Shown one piece after another: positions 25,673 through 37,427 of a stretch of 64,000 nt of DNA. This DNA comes from Armatimonadota bacterium (GTDB taxonomy: Bacteria; Sysuimicrobiota; Sysuimicrobiia; Sysuimicrobiales; Kaftiobacteriaceae), in assembly GCA_031459765.1 (NCBI GenBank), contig JAVKHY010000008.1:36472-100471 (forward strand). Reading direction: 5' to 3'. The position numbers and the translations under genes are program-made. How positions within the stretch are numbered: position 1 is the first letter of the stretch; each line of letters starts with the position of its first letter. The notes under the pieces are model-generated. The model searched no databases. It had not been told where the DNA came from and saw only the letters and a list, made by a program, of their open reading frames with translations.

Positions 25673-25698
25673 AGGAGGGAACTCCGCCGGGGCCGAAT
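25673..25698 (+). promoter_or_regulatory. Candidate SigH-type promoter of clpC
   Basis: AGGA (25673-25676) and GAAT (25695-25698) are separated by 18 bases, the arrangement of Bacillus SigH promoters (RNAGGAWWW, 11-12 bases, RNNGAAT). The flanking purine rules fit (GCAGGA, GCCGAAT), while the A/T positions after AGGA are GGG. It lies 66 bases before the clpC start in a 190-base intergenic region with no clear housekeeping promoter. A SigH homologue is encoded 11 kb downstream. Confidence 0.45.
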
Positions 25699-25763
25699 GA
25701 CTGGCTAATCGAGCCTCCGACGACGCAGCCTTCGTCCCCGCGGAGAGGAGGACGGTCGGTCCA

Positions 25764-28226
<2,463 letters not shown>

Positions 28227-28259
28227 CGCAACACCGAACACCCCCGTCCCCAGCGGAGA

Positions 28260-28282
28260 GGGCCCGGCATGATCCCGGGCCC
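28260..28282 (+). other. GC-rich hairpin between clpC and radA
   Basis: GGGCCCGG (28260-28267) pairs with CCGGGCCC (28275-28282). The following bases, GTTGTCGTC, are too poor in T for a clean terminator. It could be a processing or partial attenuation site separating clpC from radA. The radA ribosome site AGAGGAAGG follows. Confidence 0.35.
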
Positions 28283-28303
28283 GTTGTCGTCGAAGAGGAA
28301 GGT

Positions 28304-29662
28304 ATGACCCGCGCCCGGGTGCAGTACGTCTGCCAGACCTGCGGCCACCCGTCCGCCAAGTGGCTGGGACGCTGTCCGGGCTGCGGGGAGTGGAACACCT
28401 TCGTCGAGGAGTCTGTCCCCGCCACGCCCTCCCGGCGGGAGGCCGCGGCGCCGGCCGTTGGCCCGATCCCCATGACCGAGGTCCCGGAGGCCTCCGAGCC
28501 GCGGACGGGCACCGGCATGGAGGAACTCGACCGCGTGCTGGGCGGCGGCCTGGTGCCCGGATCGCTGGTCCTCATCGGTGGCGAGCCCGGGATCGGGAAG
28601 TCGACGCTGCTGACCCAGGTCGGGAGTACGCTCGCCGCCGCCGGACAGACGGTGCTCTACGTCAGCGGCGAGGAGTCTCCCGCCCAGGTCAAGTTGCGCG
28701 GGCAACGGATGGGCGTCGCCGCATCGTCCCTGTTGCTCTTCGCCGAGACGAACCTGGAGGCGATCGCGCAGGTCTGCGACACGACCCATCCCGCCGTGCT
28801 CATCGTGGACTCGATCCAGACGGTCTACAAACCCGACCTCCCCTCCGCACCGGGGAGCGTCGGACAGGTCCGGGAGTGCACGGCCGACCTGTTGCGCCTG
28901 GCCAAATCCACCGGCACGACCGTCCTGCTGGTCGGCCACGTCACCAAAGAAGGCCAGATCGCCGGACCGCGGGTGCTGGAGCATATCGTCGATACGGTCC
29001 TCTACTTTGAGGGCGACCGGCATCACGCCTACCGGATCCTGCGGGCGACGAAGAACCGGTTCGGCTCGACGAACGAGATCGGCGTCTTCGAGATGCGCAG
29101 CGACGGGCTGCACGAGGTGGCCAATCCCTCCGCGGTGTTCCTCTCCCATCGGGCGGCGCAGGCCGCGCCGGGGGCGGCGGTGGCCTGCCCGCTGGAGGGG
29201 TCGCGTCCGCTGCTCGTGGAGATCCAGGCCCTGGTCACCCCCACCGTCTTCGGGATGCCGCGGCGCACGGTGTCGGGCGTGGACTACAACCGCCTGGTCC
29301 TCCTGCTGGCCGTGCTGGAGCAGCGGGCCGGCTGCCGGCTGAGTGGCCAGGACGTCTACGTGAGCGTGGCCGGGGGGGTCACGGTGGACGATCCGGCCGC
29401 CGATCTGGCGATCGCGGCGGCCGTGGTCAGCAGTCTCCGGAACCGTCCGGTGGACGAGGCGACGGTGGCCGTCGGCGAGGTGAGTCTGGCCGGGGAAATC
29501 CGCGCCGTTCCGCAGCTGGACCGGCGGGTGGCGGAGGCGGCACGGCTGGGATTCCGGCGGGTCGTCGTCCCGCGGCAGGGGGCGGCGGAACGCGGCCGGG
29601 AGGACACGACCGCCGTCCCGGCCGAGAGCATCGGCGACGCGCTGGCCCGGCTCATTCCATGA
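28304..29662 (+). CDS. radA: DNA repair protein RadA (Sms)
   Basis: A RecA-like, Lon-related ATPase that drives branch migration in recombination. The 452-residue protein has the N-terminal zinc finger Cys10-x2-Cys13...Cys24-x2-Cys27, Walker A GEPGIGKST at 93-101, and Walker B in VLIVDSIQT. The RadA-specific KNRFGSTNEIGVFEM and a C-terminal Lon-protease-like domain without the catalytic serine context complete it. Its place behind clpC follows Firmicutes order. The normal next gene, disA, is missing; a minus-strand gene lies there instead. Confidence 0.96.
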   Translation: MTRARVQYVCQTCGHPSAKWLGRCPGCGEWNTFVEESVPATPSRREAAAPAVGPIPMTEVPEASEPRTGTGMEELDRVLGGGLVPGSLVLIGGEPGIGKSTLLTQVGSTLAAAGQTVLYVSGEESPAQVKLRGQRMGVAASSLLLFAETNLEAIAQVCDTTHPAVLIVDSIQTVYKPDLPSAPGSVGQVRECTADLLRLAKSTGTTVLLVGHVTKEGQIAGPRVLEHIVDTVLYFEGDRHHAYRILRATKNRFGSTNEIGVFEMRSDGLHEVANPSAVFLSHRAAQAAPGAAVACPLEGSRPLLVEIQALVTPTVFGMPRRTVSGVDYNRLVLLLAVLEQRAGCRLSGQDVYVSVAGGVTVDDPAADLAIAAAVVSSLRNRPVDEATVAVGEVSLAGEIRAVPQLDRRVAEAARLGFRRVVVPRQGAAERGREDTTAVPAESIGDALARLIP

Positions 29663-29671
29663 GCCGGGGAT

Positions 29672-30067
29672 TCAGGTCAGGTTGAACACCCCGAGGGCGT
29701 TGACGCGGTCGTACTCCTTGGCCAGGATATCTTTGAGGTTCAGCTGGAGCAGGCTGCACAGGGCCGCCAGGTAGAACAGCGTCGACCCGATCTCGGTCTC
29801 CACGACCTCGCGGCACCGCTCGCAGAGAGCGCCCTGCAGGTGCGTCGACATGAAGGGCTGCAGATCGCGCAGGCTCACCTCCGCCGGGTAGCGCTGCTTG
29901 CTGGCGGCGATCGTAATGCACCCGCAGGTGGTCACCGCTTTGGCCACCGCGCGGTTCACCCGCGCGGAGGTCTCGGCGAGTTTGGTCTGGACATCGAGGA
30001 TACTGCGGTGGCGGAGCAGGTACTGGGAAACGGTGTCCTGGAACGCGATCTCGTTGGTGTCCTTCAT
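29672..30067 (-). CDS. Small cysteine-containing conserved protein in the usual disA position
   Basis: A 131-residue soluble protein. Helical N-terminus (FQDTVSQYLLRHRSILDVQTKLAETSARVNRAVAKAV), cysteine pairs TTCGC (Cys48, Cys50) and CERC (Cys82, Cys85), then a MazG-like helical end, TEIGSTLFYLAALCSLLQLNLKDILAKEYDRVNALGVFNLT. I recall near-identical short proteins in Clostridia, sometimes labelled DUF1573, but cannot verify that label. The four cysteines could bind a metal. ATG 30067 is preceded by GGGGAGGGAG. It has its own consensus promoter on the minus strand and points against radA, ending nine bases from the radA stop. Confidence 0.75.
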   Translation of the reverse strand: MKDTNEIAFQDTVSQYLLRHRSILDVQTKLAETSARVNRAVAKAVTTCGCITIAASKQRYPAEVSLRDLQPFMSTHLQGALCERCREVVETEIGSTLFYLAALCSLLQLNLKDILAKEYDRVNALGVFNLT

Positions 30068-30130
30068 CGCTCCCTCCCCAGGTCCTGTGGGCGGCCCTGC
30101 CCGGGAGATGACGGCCGCACCGCGAGTTGC

Positions 30131-30160
30131 ATTATACGGACGTCGTGAAATCACTGTCAA
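30131..30160 (-). promoter_or_regulatory. Consensus promoter of the minus-strand cysteine protein gene
   Basis: Read on the minus strand: TTGACA (30160-30155), an 18-base spacer, then TATAAT (30136-30131). Both hexamers are perfect. The start codon lies 63 bases beyond the -10 box. Among the promoters I can see in this window this is the only one with both hexamers fully consensus. Confidence 0.8.
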
Positions 30161-30228
30161 GAAACCGCCCCGCGCGGGAGGAGCCCTCCGTTCCCCGAAT
30201 GCGGTATAGTGATAGGAAGGGTGGACTC

Positions 30229-31308
30229 ATGTCTTGGATCATCATCCGTCTGGCCGGCGCGGTGCTGGGCGCCGTGCTCGGAGCACAACTCAGTAGCGAG
30301 ATCGTCTTCGTCCTGCCCCGGTTGACCGCGCTGCGCATCCCCCTGACCGCCGTGGGGCTGCTCGGCGGCGGGTTGCTCGGCTCGATGGTCGCCCTGTGGT
30401 GCTGGCGGCGGTTCGAACGCCTGATGGGCTGGGTCCTGTCGGCGCTGGCCCGGGTGTCGCTGCGCGACATCCTGCTGGGGGCGGCCGGTCTGGCCGGCGG
30501 GCTCGTCATCGCCTTTCTGGTCGGCTACCCCCTCTCCCGGATTCCGGGGATCGGGGTCTACCTCTTCCTCGCCGCGGTCCTGGTCTTCGGCTACCTGGGG
30601 TTCCACGTGGTGATGCAGCGCCGTGAGGAAGTGGCGGGGGCGTTGCTGCGTCTGGATCGCCCCGGGCCCCGGGAGCGGAGCCGCTGGCGCGGCGTGCCGA
30701 AGATCCTCGATACCAGCGTGGTGATCGACGGCCGCATTGCCGACGTCGTCAAGGCGGGATTCCTGGAGGGCCCGCTGGTGGTCCCGCGGTCGGTGCTGAA
30801 TGAGCTGCAGCGCATTGCCGATTCCACGGACACGCTGCGCCGGAACCGCGGCCGCCGCGGGCTCGACATCCTCCACCGCCTGCAGCAGGAGCTGGACGCC
30901 GTGCAGATCGTGGACGACCCCAAGGACGGCGGTCTCGACGTGGACGCCCGGCTGGTGGCCATGGCCAAGCAGTTGCGCGGCTGGATCGTGACCAACGACT
31001 TCAACCTGAACAAGGTGGCCGAGCTGCAGGGGGTCCGCGTCCTGAACATCAACGAGCTGTCCCAGTCGCTGCGCCCCATCGTGCTGCCCGGCGAGGAGCT
31101 GACGGTCCAGGTCGTCAAGGACGGCAAGGAGGCGGGGCAGGGGGTCGGCTATCTCGACGATGGGACGATGGTCGTCGTCGAGGGCGGCAAGAAGTACATC
31201 GGGGAGAAGTCCGAGATCATCGTCACGAGCGTGTTGCAGACCGTGGCCGGCCGGATGATCTTCGGGCGGCCCAAGGAAGGCCTCCATTCCTCCGCCGAGC
31301 GGCGATGA
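30229..31308 (+). CDS. yacL: PIN/TRAM-domain membrane protein (YacL type)
   Basis: A 359-residue protein with about four N-terminal membrane segments (residues about 1-130), a PIN nuclease domain and a C-terminal TRAM domain. The PIN domain begins KILDTSVVIDGRIADV near 157, with the acidic residues expected for metal-dependent RNase activity, and includes IVTNDFNLNKVAELQGV. TRAM follows from about 285 (LPGEELTVQVVKDGKEAGQGVGYLDDGTMVVVEGG). The order radA-(disA)-yacL-ispD is a Firmicutes hallmark. ATG 30229 has AGGAAGGG upstream. It overlaps ispDF by four bases. Confidence 0.9.
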   Translation: MSWIIIRLAGAVLGAVLGAQLSSEIVFVLPRLTALRIPLTAVGLLGGGLLGSMVALWCWRRFERLMGWVLSALARVSLRDILLGAAGLAGGLVIAFLVGYPLSRIPGIGVYLFLAAVLVFGYLGFHVVMQRREEVAGALLRLDRPGPRERSRWRGVPKILDTSVVIDGRIADVVKAGFLEGPLVVPRSVLNELQRIADSTDTLRRNRGRRGLDILHRLQQELDAVQIVDDPKDGGLDVDARLVAMAKQLRGWIVTNDFNLNKVAELQGVRVLNINELSQSLRPIVLPGEELTVQVVKDGKEAGQGVGYLDDGTMVVVEGGKKYIGEKSEIIVTSVLQTVAGRMIFGRPKEGLHSSAERR

Positions 31309-32471
31309 CCGGCCCGCCGGCGGAGGCGATCGTCGTCGCCGCGGGGCAGGGGCGGCGCCTGGGTGCCCCGGGGGGCAAGGCTTTCGTCCCCCTGCTCGGT
31401 CGGCCGCTCCTGGCGCACACCCTCCAGGCCGTGACCCGCTGCCCGGAGGTCGGGCGGGTTGTCGTGGTGGTCCCTCCCGACCGTCTGCGGGAGGGGGAGG
31501 AACTGGCCCGCCGTGAGCGGGGATCTTTGCCGACGACGGTCGTGGCCGGGGGGAGCGACCGCCAGGCGTCCGTGGCCGCCGGGCTGGCCGGGGTTGGAGA
31601 ACCCGAGGTCGTGCTGGTGCACGACGGCGCGCGCCCGCTGGTGCAGCCCGAGGTCATCGCGGCCGTCATCCGCGCCGCCGCGGCCTCAGGGGCCGCCTCG
31701 GCGGGCCTTCCCGTGCGGGAGACGCTCAAAGCGGTGCAGGACGGCCGGGTGACGGCCACGGTGGACCGCGAGGGGCTGTGGCTCGCCCATACCCCGCAGG
31801 CCTTTCGGCCGGATCTGCTCCGGGAGGCCCACCGGCGGGCTGAGGCGGAGGGGTTCCGCGGCTCTGACGACGCGGTGCTGGTGGAACGGCTGGGCCATCC
31901 CGTCCGCCTGGTGGAGGACTCTCCGACGAACATCAAAATCACTGTTCCTGATGACCTGCTGCTGGCCGAGGGCTACCTCGGCGGTCGTGGGATGAGCGTG
32001 CGGACCGGTTTCGGGATGGACATCCACCGGCTGGTCCCGGGACGCCCCCTGCGTCTGGGCGGCGTTGAGATTCCCCACCCCCGGGGGCTGGCCGGCCACT
32101 CCGACGCGGACGTCCTGCTGCACGCCGTGATGGACGCGCTGTTGGGCGCGGCGGGTCTGGACGACATCGGGACGCACTTCCCGCCCCGGGAGGCGTACAG
32201 AGACGCGGACAGCGCCCTCCTCCTGGCCCGCGTGGGCGGGATGGTGGCCGAAGCGGGCTGGGGGGTGGTCCACCTGGACGCCGTCGTCCTGGCCGAAGCC
32301 CCGCCGCTGGCTCCCTACGTGCCCCGGATGCGGACCAGAATCGGCGAGGTGCTGGGGATCGATCCCGCCCTGGTGAACATCAAGGCCACGACCGCGGAAG
32401 GCCTGGGCGCCGTGGGACGAGGGGAGGGCATCGCGGCCTATGCCGTGGCCACGCTCACGCGCCGACGCTGA
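31305..32471 (+). CDS. ispDF: Bifunctional IspD-IspF of the MEP isoprenoid pathway
   Basis: One continuous 388-residue protein. The IspD part (about 1-229) is a cytidylyltransferase with AIVVAAGQGRRLGAPGGKAFVPLLGRPLL and VLVHDGARPLV, and the C-terminal SPTNIKITVPDDL. The IspF part (230-388) is MECDP synthase with RTGFGMDIHRLVPGRPLRLGGVEI, GLAGHSDADVLLHAVMDALLGAAGLDDIGTHFP and NIKATTAEGLGAVGRGEGIAAYA. The linker is short, and the IspF part retains an internal methionine at residue 230. In Firmicutes ispD and ispF are neighbours but usually separate. IspE, acting between the two steps, is not in the window. Confidence 0.94.
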   Translation: MTGPPAEAIVVAAGQGRRLGAPGGKAFVPLLGRPLLAHTLQAVTRCPEVGRVVVVVPPDRLREGEELARRERGSLPTTVVAGGSDRQASVAAGLAGVGEPEVVLVHDGARPLVQPEVIAAVIRAAAASGAASAGLPVRETLKAVQDGRVTATVDREGLWLAHTPQAFRPDLLREAHRRAEAEGFRGSDDAVLVERLGHPVRLVEDSPTNIKITVPDDLLLAEGYLGGRGMSVRTGFGMDIHRLVPGRPLRLGGVEIPHPRGLAGHSDADVLLHAVMDALLGAAGLDDIGTHFPPREAYRDADSALLLARVGGMVAEAGWGVVHLDAVVLAEAPPLAPYVPRMRTRIGEVLGIDPALVNIKATTAEGLGAVGRGEGIAAYAVATLTRRR

Positions 32472-32475
32472 GCCG

Positions 32476-32781
32476 GTGCTGCCGCCGCTGCTGTTCCTCG
32501 AGCGCGCCGCGCTCAGCGAACCGGTGGCGGTCGAACTCGAGCGGCCCATGGCTGTCCATCCGCGCGTGACGGGCTTCTGGCGGGCGGGTCGTTTCCACCG
32601 GGTGGTCAAGATCGTCGAGACGCGGTACGAGTACGGGGAGCTGTACCTGCGGGCGGTGACCGACGACGGAGCGGTTGACCTGCGCCGGAGCCGGCGGCGC
32701 GACCCCCGGACCCTGCGGGTGCGGACCCAGTGGGAACTGTGCGGGGAACTGGACGCCTTCGAGATCCCCCGGCCGCGCTAG
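32476..32781 (+). CDS. Hypothetical protein, possibly DUF6504-like
   Basis: A roughly 101-residue basic protein: LFLERAALSEPVAVELERPMAVHPRVTGFWRAGRFHRVVKIVETRYEYGELYLRAVTDDGAVDLRR... The pattern 'xVEVExxxGxPxxFxWRGRxYRV' recalls small DUF6504-type proteins, but this is from memory and weak. The start is unsure: GTG 32476 lies just after the ispDF stop; the frame is open from 32440, overlapping ispDF. Neither has a strong ribosome site, so coupling to ispDF is likely. It precedes cysS by 12 bases; gltX and cysE, usual here in Firmicutes, are absent. Confidence 0.55.
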   Translation: MLPPLLFLERAALSEPVAVELERPMAVHPRVTGFWRAGRFHRVVKIVETRYEYGELYLRAVTDDGAVDLRRSRRRDPRTLRVRTQWELCGELDAFEIPRPR

Positions 32782-32793
32782 GCGAGGAGTCCG

Positions 32794-34337
<1,544 letters not shown>

Positions 34338-34341
<4 letters not shown>

Positions 34342-35111
34342 GCCCGGGTGCCGAGGGCGTCATTCCGGGACGACGGGCCGTTCTGGAGGCGCTGCGCGCG
34401 GACCGTCCCATTCGGAAGATCCTCCTGGCGCACACGGCGCGGGGGAGCGCCCTCCGCGAGCTGGTGCGCGAAGCCCGGCGTCGGGGCGTTGTCGTGCAGC
34501 CGGTGGATGCCCACCGCCTGGATGCGCTGACATCCGCCTCCCACCAGGGCGTGATCGCCCTGGCCGCCGCCCGCCCTCCCGCCGACGTCGAGCAGATCCT
34601 CGCCGTGGCGCGCGGACGCAACGAGGCGCCTTTCATTCTGGTCCTGGACGGGGTGGAGGATCCGCGGAACCTCGGCGCCATCATCCGTACCGCCGAGGCG
34701 GCCGGGGTCCACGGCGTGATCATTCCCCGCCACCGCGCCGCAGGGCTGACGCCGGCGGTCGCGCGCAGTTCGGCCGGCGCGGTGGAATATGTGGCCGTGG
34801 CTCCCGTCACCAACCTCGTCCGGGCGATCGAGGTCCTGAAGGAGTCGGGCTTGTGGGTCGTCGGCGCCGACCCCCGGGCCGGAGAGCTCTACCACCGCGC
34901 CCCGCTCGTCCCGCCCCTGGCCCTCGTCCTGGGCGGCGAAGGCCGGGGCATCTCACGACTGGTCCGGGAACACTGCGACCGACTGGTCCGTCTCCCCATG
35001 CGGGGGAGGATTTCCTCGCTCAACGTGTCCGTGGCAGCCGGCGTGCTTCTCTATGAGGTGGTAAGGCAGATGAGCGCGGGGGAAGCGTCGGATCGCACGC
35101 ACGGCGCGTAG
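34338..35111 (+). CDS. rlmB: 23S rRNA (guanosine-2'-O-)-methyltransferase RlmB-like (TrmH/SpoU family)
   Basis: A 257-residue SPOUT methyltransferase. The N-terminal SpoU substrate-binding domain (GRRAVLEALRAD...IRKILLA) precedes the trefoil-knot catalytic domain. The three family motifs are VLDGVEDPRNLGAIIRTAEAAGV, ALVLGGEGRGISRLVREHCD and RLPMRGRISSLNVSVAAGVLLYEVVRQ. In Firmicutes this gene (yacO) follows cysS in the same way, supporting the assignment. It overlaps the cysS stop. The exact target nucleoside (G2251 in E. coli) is assumed from the family. Confidence 0.92.
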
Positions 35112-35127
35112 GTCTCGGGACCCGGGG

Positions 35128-36483
35128 ATGACGCGGGGGCTGGCGGGGCTGGGTGTTCTCGTGCTGGGGTTCGGCCTGGGGGCCGCCCTGGCCCTGGCCC
35201 AGGCCGGGGTTTTCGATCCGGATCGGATCCTCCCCGGAGTTTCCATCGAAGATGTCGCCGTCGGCGGGCTGACGGAGGCCGAGGCGGCGGACCTCCTCCA
35301 GGAGGTGGCGGCCGAGATCCGCACCCGTCCGCTGACGCTGCGCCTGGCGGCGGATGAGGTTACCCTCACCGCGGCGGAGCTCGGGCTGCGCGTGCACGTC
35401 GAGGAGGCCCTCCGCCAGGCGGTGCAGGCCGGACGGGCGGGGCCGTGGTGGCTGCGGGCCCGAACGACGGCGCACCTGATCTCCTCCGGCCTGCGGGTGC
35501 CGCTTCGCGTCAGCGTGGATCGCCGGGCGCTGCGCCGTCTGGTGGCGGGCCTGGCGGCCGAACTCGCGCCCCGGCCCCAGGACGCCCAGGTCACGGTAGA
35601 GCGCGGCATGGTGGTCGTGGTCCGGCCGGGCCGTCCGGGGCTGACCCTCGACGTCGAGGCCACCGTCCGCGAGATCGCCTGGGCCCTCGCCTCCGGGGCG
35701 GAGACGGCGGAGGCCGTGGTCGCCGTGGCCGAGCCGGGCTTCACCACCGCGGAGGCGGAGGAGCTCCGCGCCCCACTGGCCCGCTACTCCACCGTCGTAG
35801 CCGGGGACGCCAACCGTGTGCACAACGTCGCCCTCGCCGCCGGGTACCTCCGGGGCCGGATTCTGGCGCCGGGCGAGACCTTCTCCTACAACGCGGCGGT
35901 CGGACCGCGCACGGCAGAGCGCGGCTTTCGGGAGGCCCCGGTGCTGGTCGACGACGAGCTCGTCCCCGGCGACGGCGGGGGCGTCTGCCAGGTGAGCAGC
36001 ACCCTGTTCAACGTCGCCCTGCTGGCCGACTTCGCCATCGAGAGCCGCCTCAACCACAGCCGGCCCGTGGCCTACCTCCCCATGGGGCGGGACGCCACCG
36101 TGGTCTACGACCAGGTGGACCTCCGCTTCCGGAACACCACCGGACACCACGTGCTGTTGTGGGCCGAGCTCGTCGGCCGCCGGTTGACGATCACGGCCTT
36201 CGGGACGCCGGAGGAAGGCAAGGCGGTCGAGGTCGTCGTCACCGACCGCCGCGAGCTCCCGCCGCCGCAGGAGCCGGTGAGGAAGTACGACGCCCGACTC
36301 GACGCGGGCACAGTTGTCGCCCGCACCGCCCAGCCCGGGTACCGCGTGAAGACCTGGCGCGTGGTCACCGTGGACGGCCGGGTCGTGCGCCGGGATTTCA
36401 TCGGGCGCAGCGTCTACCGCCCCGTGCCCCCCACGATCCGGATCGGCACGCGCCGGATCCGACAGCTCAGCGCCCGCTCCTAG
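35128..36483 (+). CDS. VanW family protein with peptidoglycan-binding-like and G5 domains
   Basis: A 451-residue exported or membrane-anchored protein. An N-terminal hydrophobic segment (about 5-25) precedes PG_binding_4-like repeats (residues about 35-200). The VanW domain follows: YSTVVAGDANRVHNVALAAGYLRGRILAPGETFSYNAAVGPRTAERGFREAPVLVDDELVPGDGGGVCQVSSTLFNVALLA. The G5 domain is at about 375-450 (PVRKYDARLDAGTVV...KTWRVVTVDGRVVRRDFIGRSVYRP). VanW proteins are cell-wall-linked; their biochemical role is not settled despite the vancomycin-cluster name. It sits where yacP is found in Bacillus, before sigH. Confidence 0.88.
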   Translation: MTRGLAGLGVLVLGFGLGAALALAQAGVFDPDRILPGVSIEDVAVGGLTEAEAADLLQEVAAEIRTRPLTLRLAADEVTLTAAELGLRVHVEEALRQAVQAGRAGPWWLRARTTAHLISSGLRVPLRVSVDRRALRRLVAGLAAELAPRPQDAQVTVERGMVVVVRPGRPGLTLDVEATVREIAWALASGAETAEAVVAVAEPGFTTAEAEELRAPLARYSTVVAGDANRVHNVALAAGYLRGRILAPGETFSYNAAVGPRTAERGFREAPVLVDDELVPGDGGGVCQVSSTLFNVALLADFAIESRLNHSRPVAYLPMGRDATVVYDQVDLRFRNTTGHHVLLWAELVGRRLTITAFGTPEEGKAVEVVVTDRRELPPPQEPVRKYDARLDAGTVVARTAQPGYRVKTWRVVTVDGRVVRRDFIGRSVYRPVPPTIRIGTRRIRQLSARS

Positions 36484-36507
36484 CGCGGCGATCCGCGCAC
36501 AATCTCC

Positions 36508-36536
36508 TTGACGCTGCTGGGGGGCGTTCGTATAAT
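36508..36536 (+). promoter_or_regulatory. sigH promoter
   Basis: TTGACG (36508-36513), an exact 17-base spacer, then TATAAT (36531-36536), 29 bases before the sigH start codon. The ribosome site GCGGAGGCGAG follows. This makes sigH independently transcribed by the housekeeping sigma factor. Confidence 0.8.
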
Positions 36537-36565
36537 CAGGCCGAACCTTCGTCGCGGAGGCGAGA

Positions 36566-37204
36566 ATGGCCCTAGCGCGTCGTGAAGCTCCGTCGTACGC
36601 CGAGATGCTCGATGAAGAACTCGTCGCCAGCGCGAAGGCCGGCGATGATCACGCCAGCGAATTCCTCATCAATAAGTACCGCAACTTCGTCCGGGTCAAA
36701 GCCAAAGCCTACTTTCTGATCGGGGCCGATCGGGAAGACATCATCCAGGAGGGGATGATCGGGCTCTACAAGGCGATCCGCGACTTCCGGGCGGACAAGC
36801 TCTCTTCCTTCCGCGCCTTCGCCGAACTCTGCATCACCCGCCAGATCATCACCGCGATCAAGACGGCCACCCGGCAGAAGCACATCCCGCTCAACTCCTA
36901 CATCTCGCTGAACAAGCCGATCTACGACGAGGACTCGGACCGCACGCTGCTGGACGTGATCAGCAGCATCAAGGTCAGTGACCCTGAGGAACTGGTCATC
37001 AACCAGGAAGCTTCGGCCACGATGCGCGAGCGCATCCGGAAGAACCTCAGCGAGCTGGAGTGCCGGGTGCTCACCGCATACCTGGAGGGGAAGTCCTACC
37101 AGGAGATGGCCAACGAACTGAACCGGCACGTCAAGTCCATCGACAACGCCCTGCAGCGCGTGAAGCGCAAGCTGGAGCGCAACCTGGAGGGCGAAGAGGA
37201 CTAG
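36566..37204 (+). CDS. sigH: RNA polymerase sigma factor SigH (Spo0H type)
   Basis: A 212-residue sigma-70 family protein of the SigH/Spo0H group. The N-terminal YAEMLDEELVASAKAGDDHASEFLINKYRNFVRVKAKAYFLIGADREDIIQEGMIGLYKAIRDF covers region 2. FRAFAELCITRQIITAIKTATRQKHIPLNSYISLNKPIYDEDSDRTLLD is the very conserved SigH middle, and region 4 ends with YQEMANELNRHVKSIDNALQRVKRKL. In Bacillus SigH drives entry into sporulation, competence and stationary-phase genes; here sporulation cannot be inferred. A candidate target promoter lies before clpC. A terminator follows 28 bases after the stop. Confidence 0.95.
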   Translation: MALARREAPSYAEMLDEELVASAKAGDDHASEFLINKYRNFVRVKAKAYFLIGADREDIIQEGMIGLYKAIRDFRADKLSSFRAFAELCITRQIITAIKTATRQKHIPLNSYISLNKPIYDEDSDRTLLDVISSIKVSDPEELVINQEASATMRERIRKNLSELECRVLTAYLEGKSYQEMANELNRHVKSIDNALQRVKRKLERNLEGEED

Positions 37205-37231
37205 CGGCGCCCGGGGGGCGATGCGGCCGTC

Positions 37232-37259
37232 GGGGATGAGACCGGCTCATCCCCCTTTT
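37232..37259 (+). terminator. Intrinsic terminator after sigH
   Basis: GGGGATGAG (37232-37240) pairs perfectly with CTCATCCCC (37246-37254) around the loop ACCGG, followed by CTTTT. It ends the sigH transcript before the zinc-ribbon gene. Confidence 0.75.
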
Positions 37260-37281
37260 CGTCTGACGGCGGACTACGGCG

Positions 37282-37422
37282 ATGCTGCGGATTCAGTGCC
37301 CGACCTGTCGTCGTGTCTTTCTCCAGCTGGCCTCCGCGGAGGAGCGGGACCTGGTCTGCCCCTACTGCGGGACGGTCTTCCAGCCCAGGGAGGAAGAGCT
37401 GGTCGATCCTGACGACGACTGA
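37282..37422 (+). CDS. Small zinc-ribbon protein
   Basis: A 46-residue ORF, MLRIQCPTCRRVF...LVCPYCGTVFQP, with two CxxC knuckles (Cys6/Cys9 and Cys26/Cys29) typical of a minimal zinc ribbon and an acidic tail (EEELVDPDDD). It occupies the place of rpmG (ribosomal protein L33) after sigH in Bacillus but is not L33. There is no strong Shine-Dalgarno and it starts 23 bases beyond the terminator, so expression would need readthrough or an unseen promoter. Function unknown. The cysteine pattern argues for a real gene rather than chance. Confidence 0.6.
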   Translation: MLRIQCPTCRRVFLQLASAEERDLVCPYCGTVFQPREEELVDPDDD

Positions 37423-37427
37423 ACCCG

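Noticed and set aside
30181..30210. Promoter for yacL with TATAGT at 30205-30210 and an AGGA/GAAT pair
   Set aside because: No -35 fits TATAGT, the implied start would fall within the ribosome site, and AGGA to GAAT is 14 bases, too short for SigH.
36483..36566. A SigH autoregulatory promoter before sigH
   Set aside because: No AGGA/GAAT pair is present. The region has a clear housekeeping promoter.
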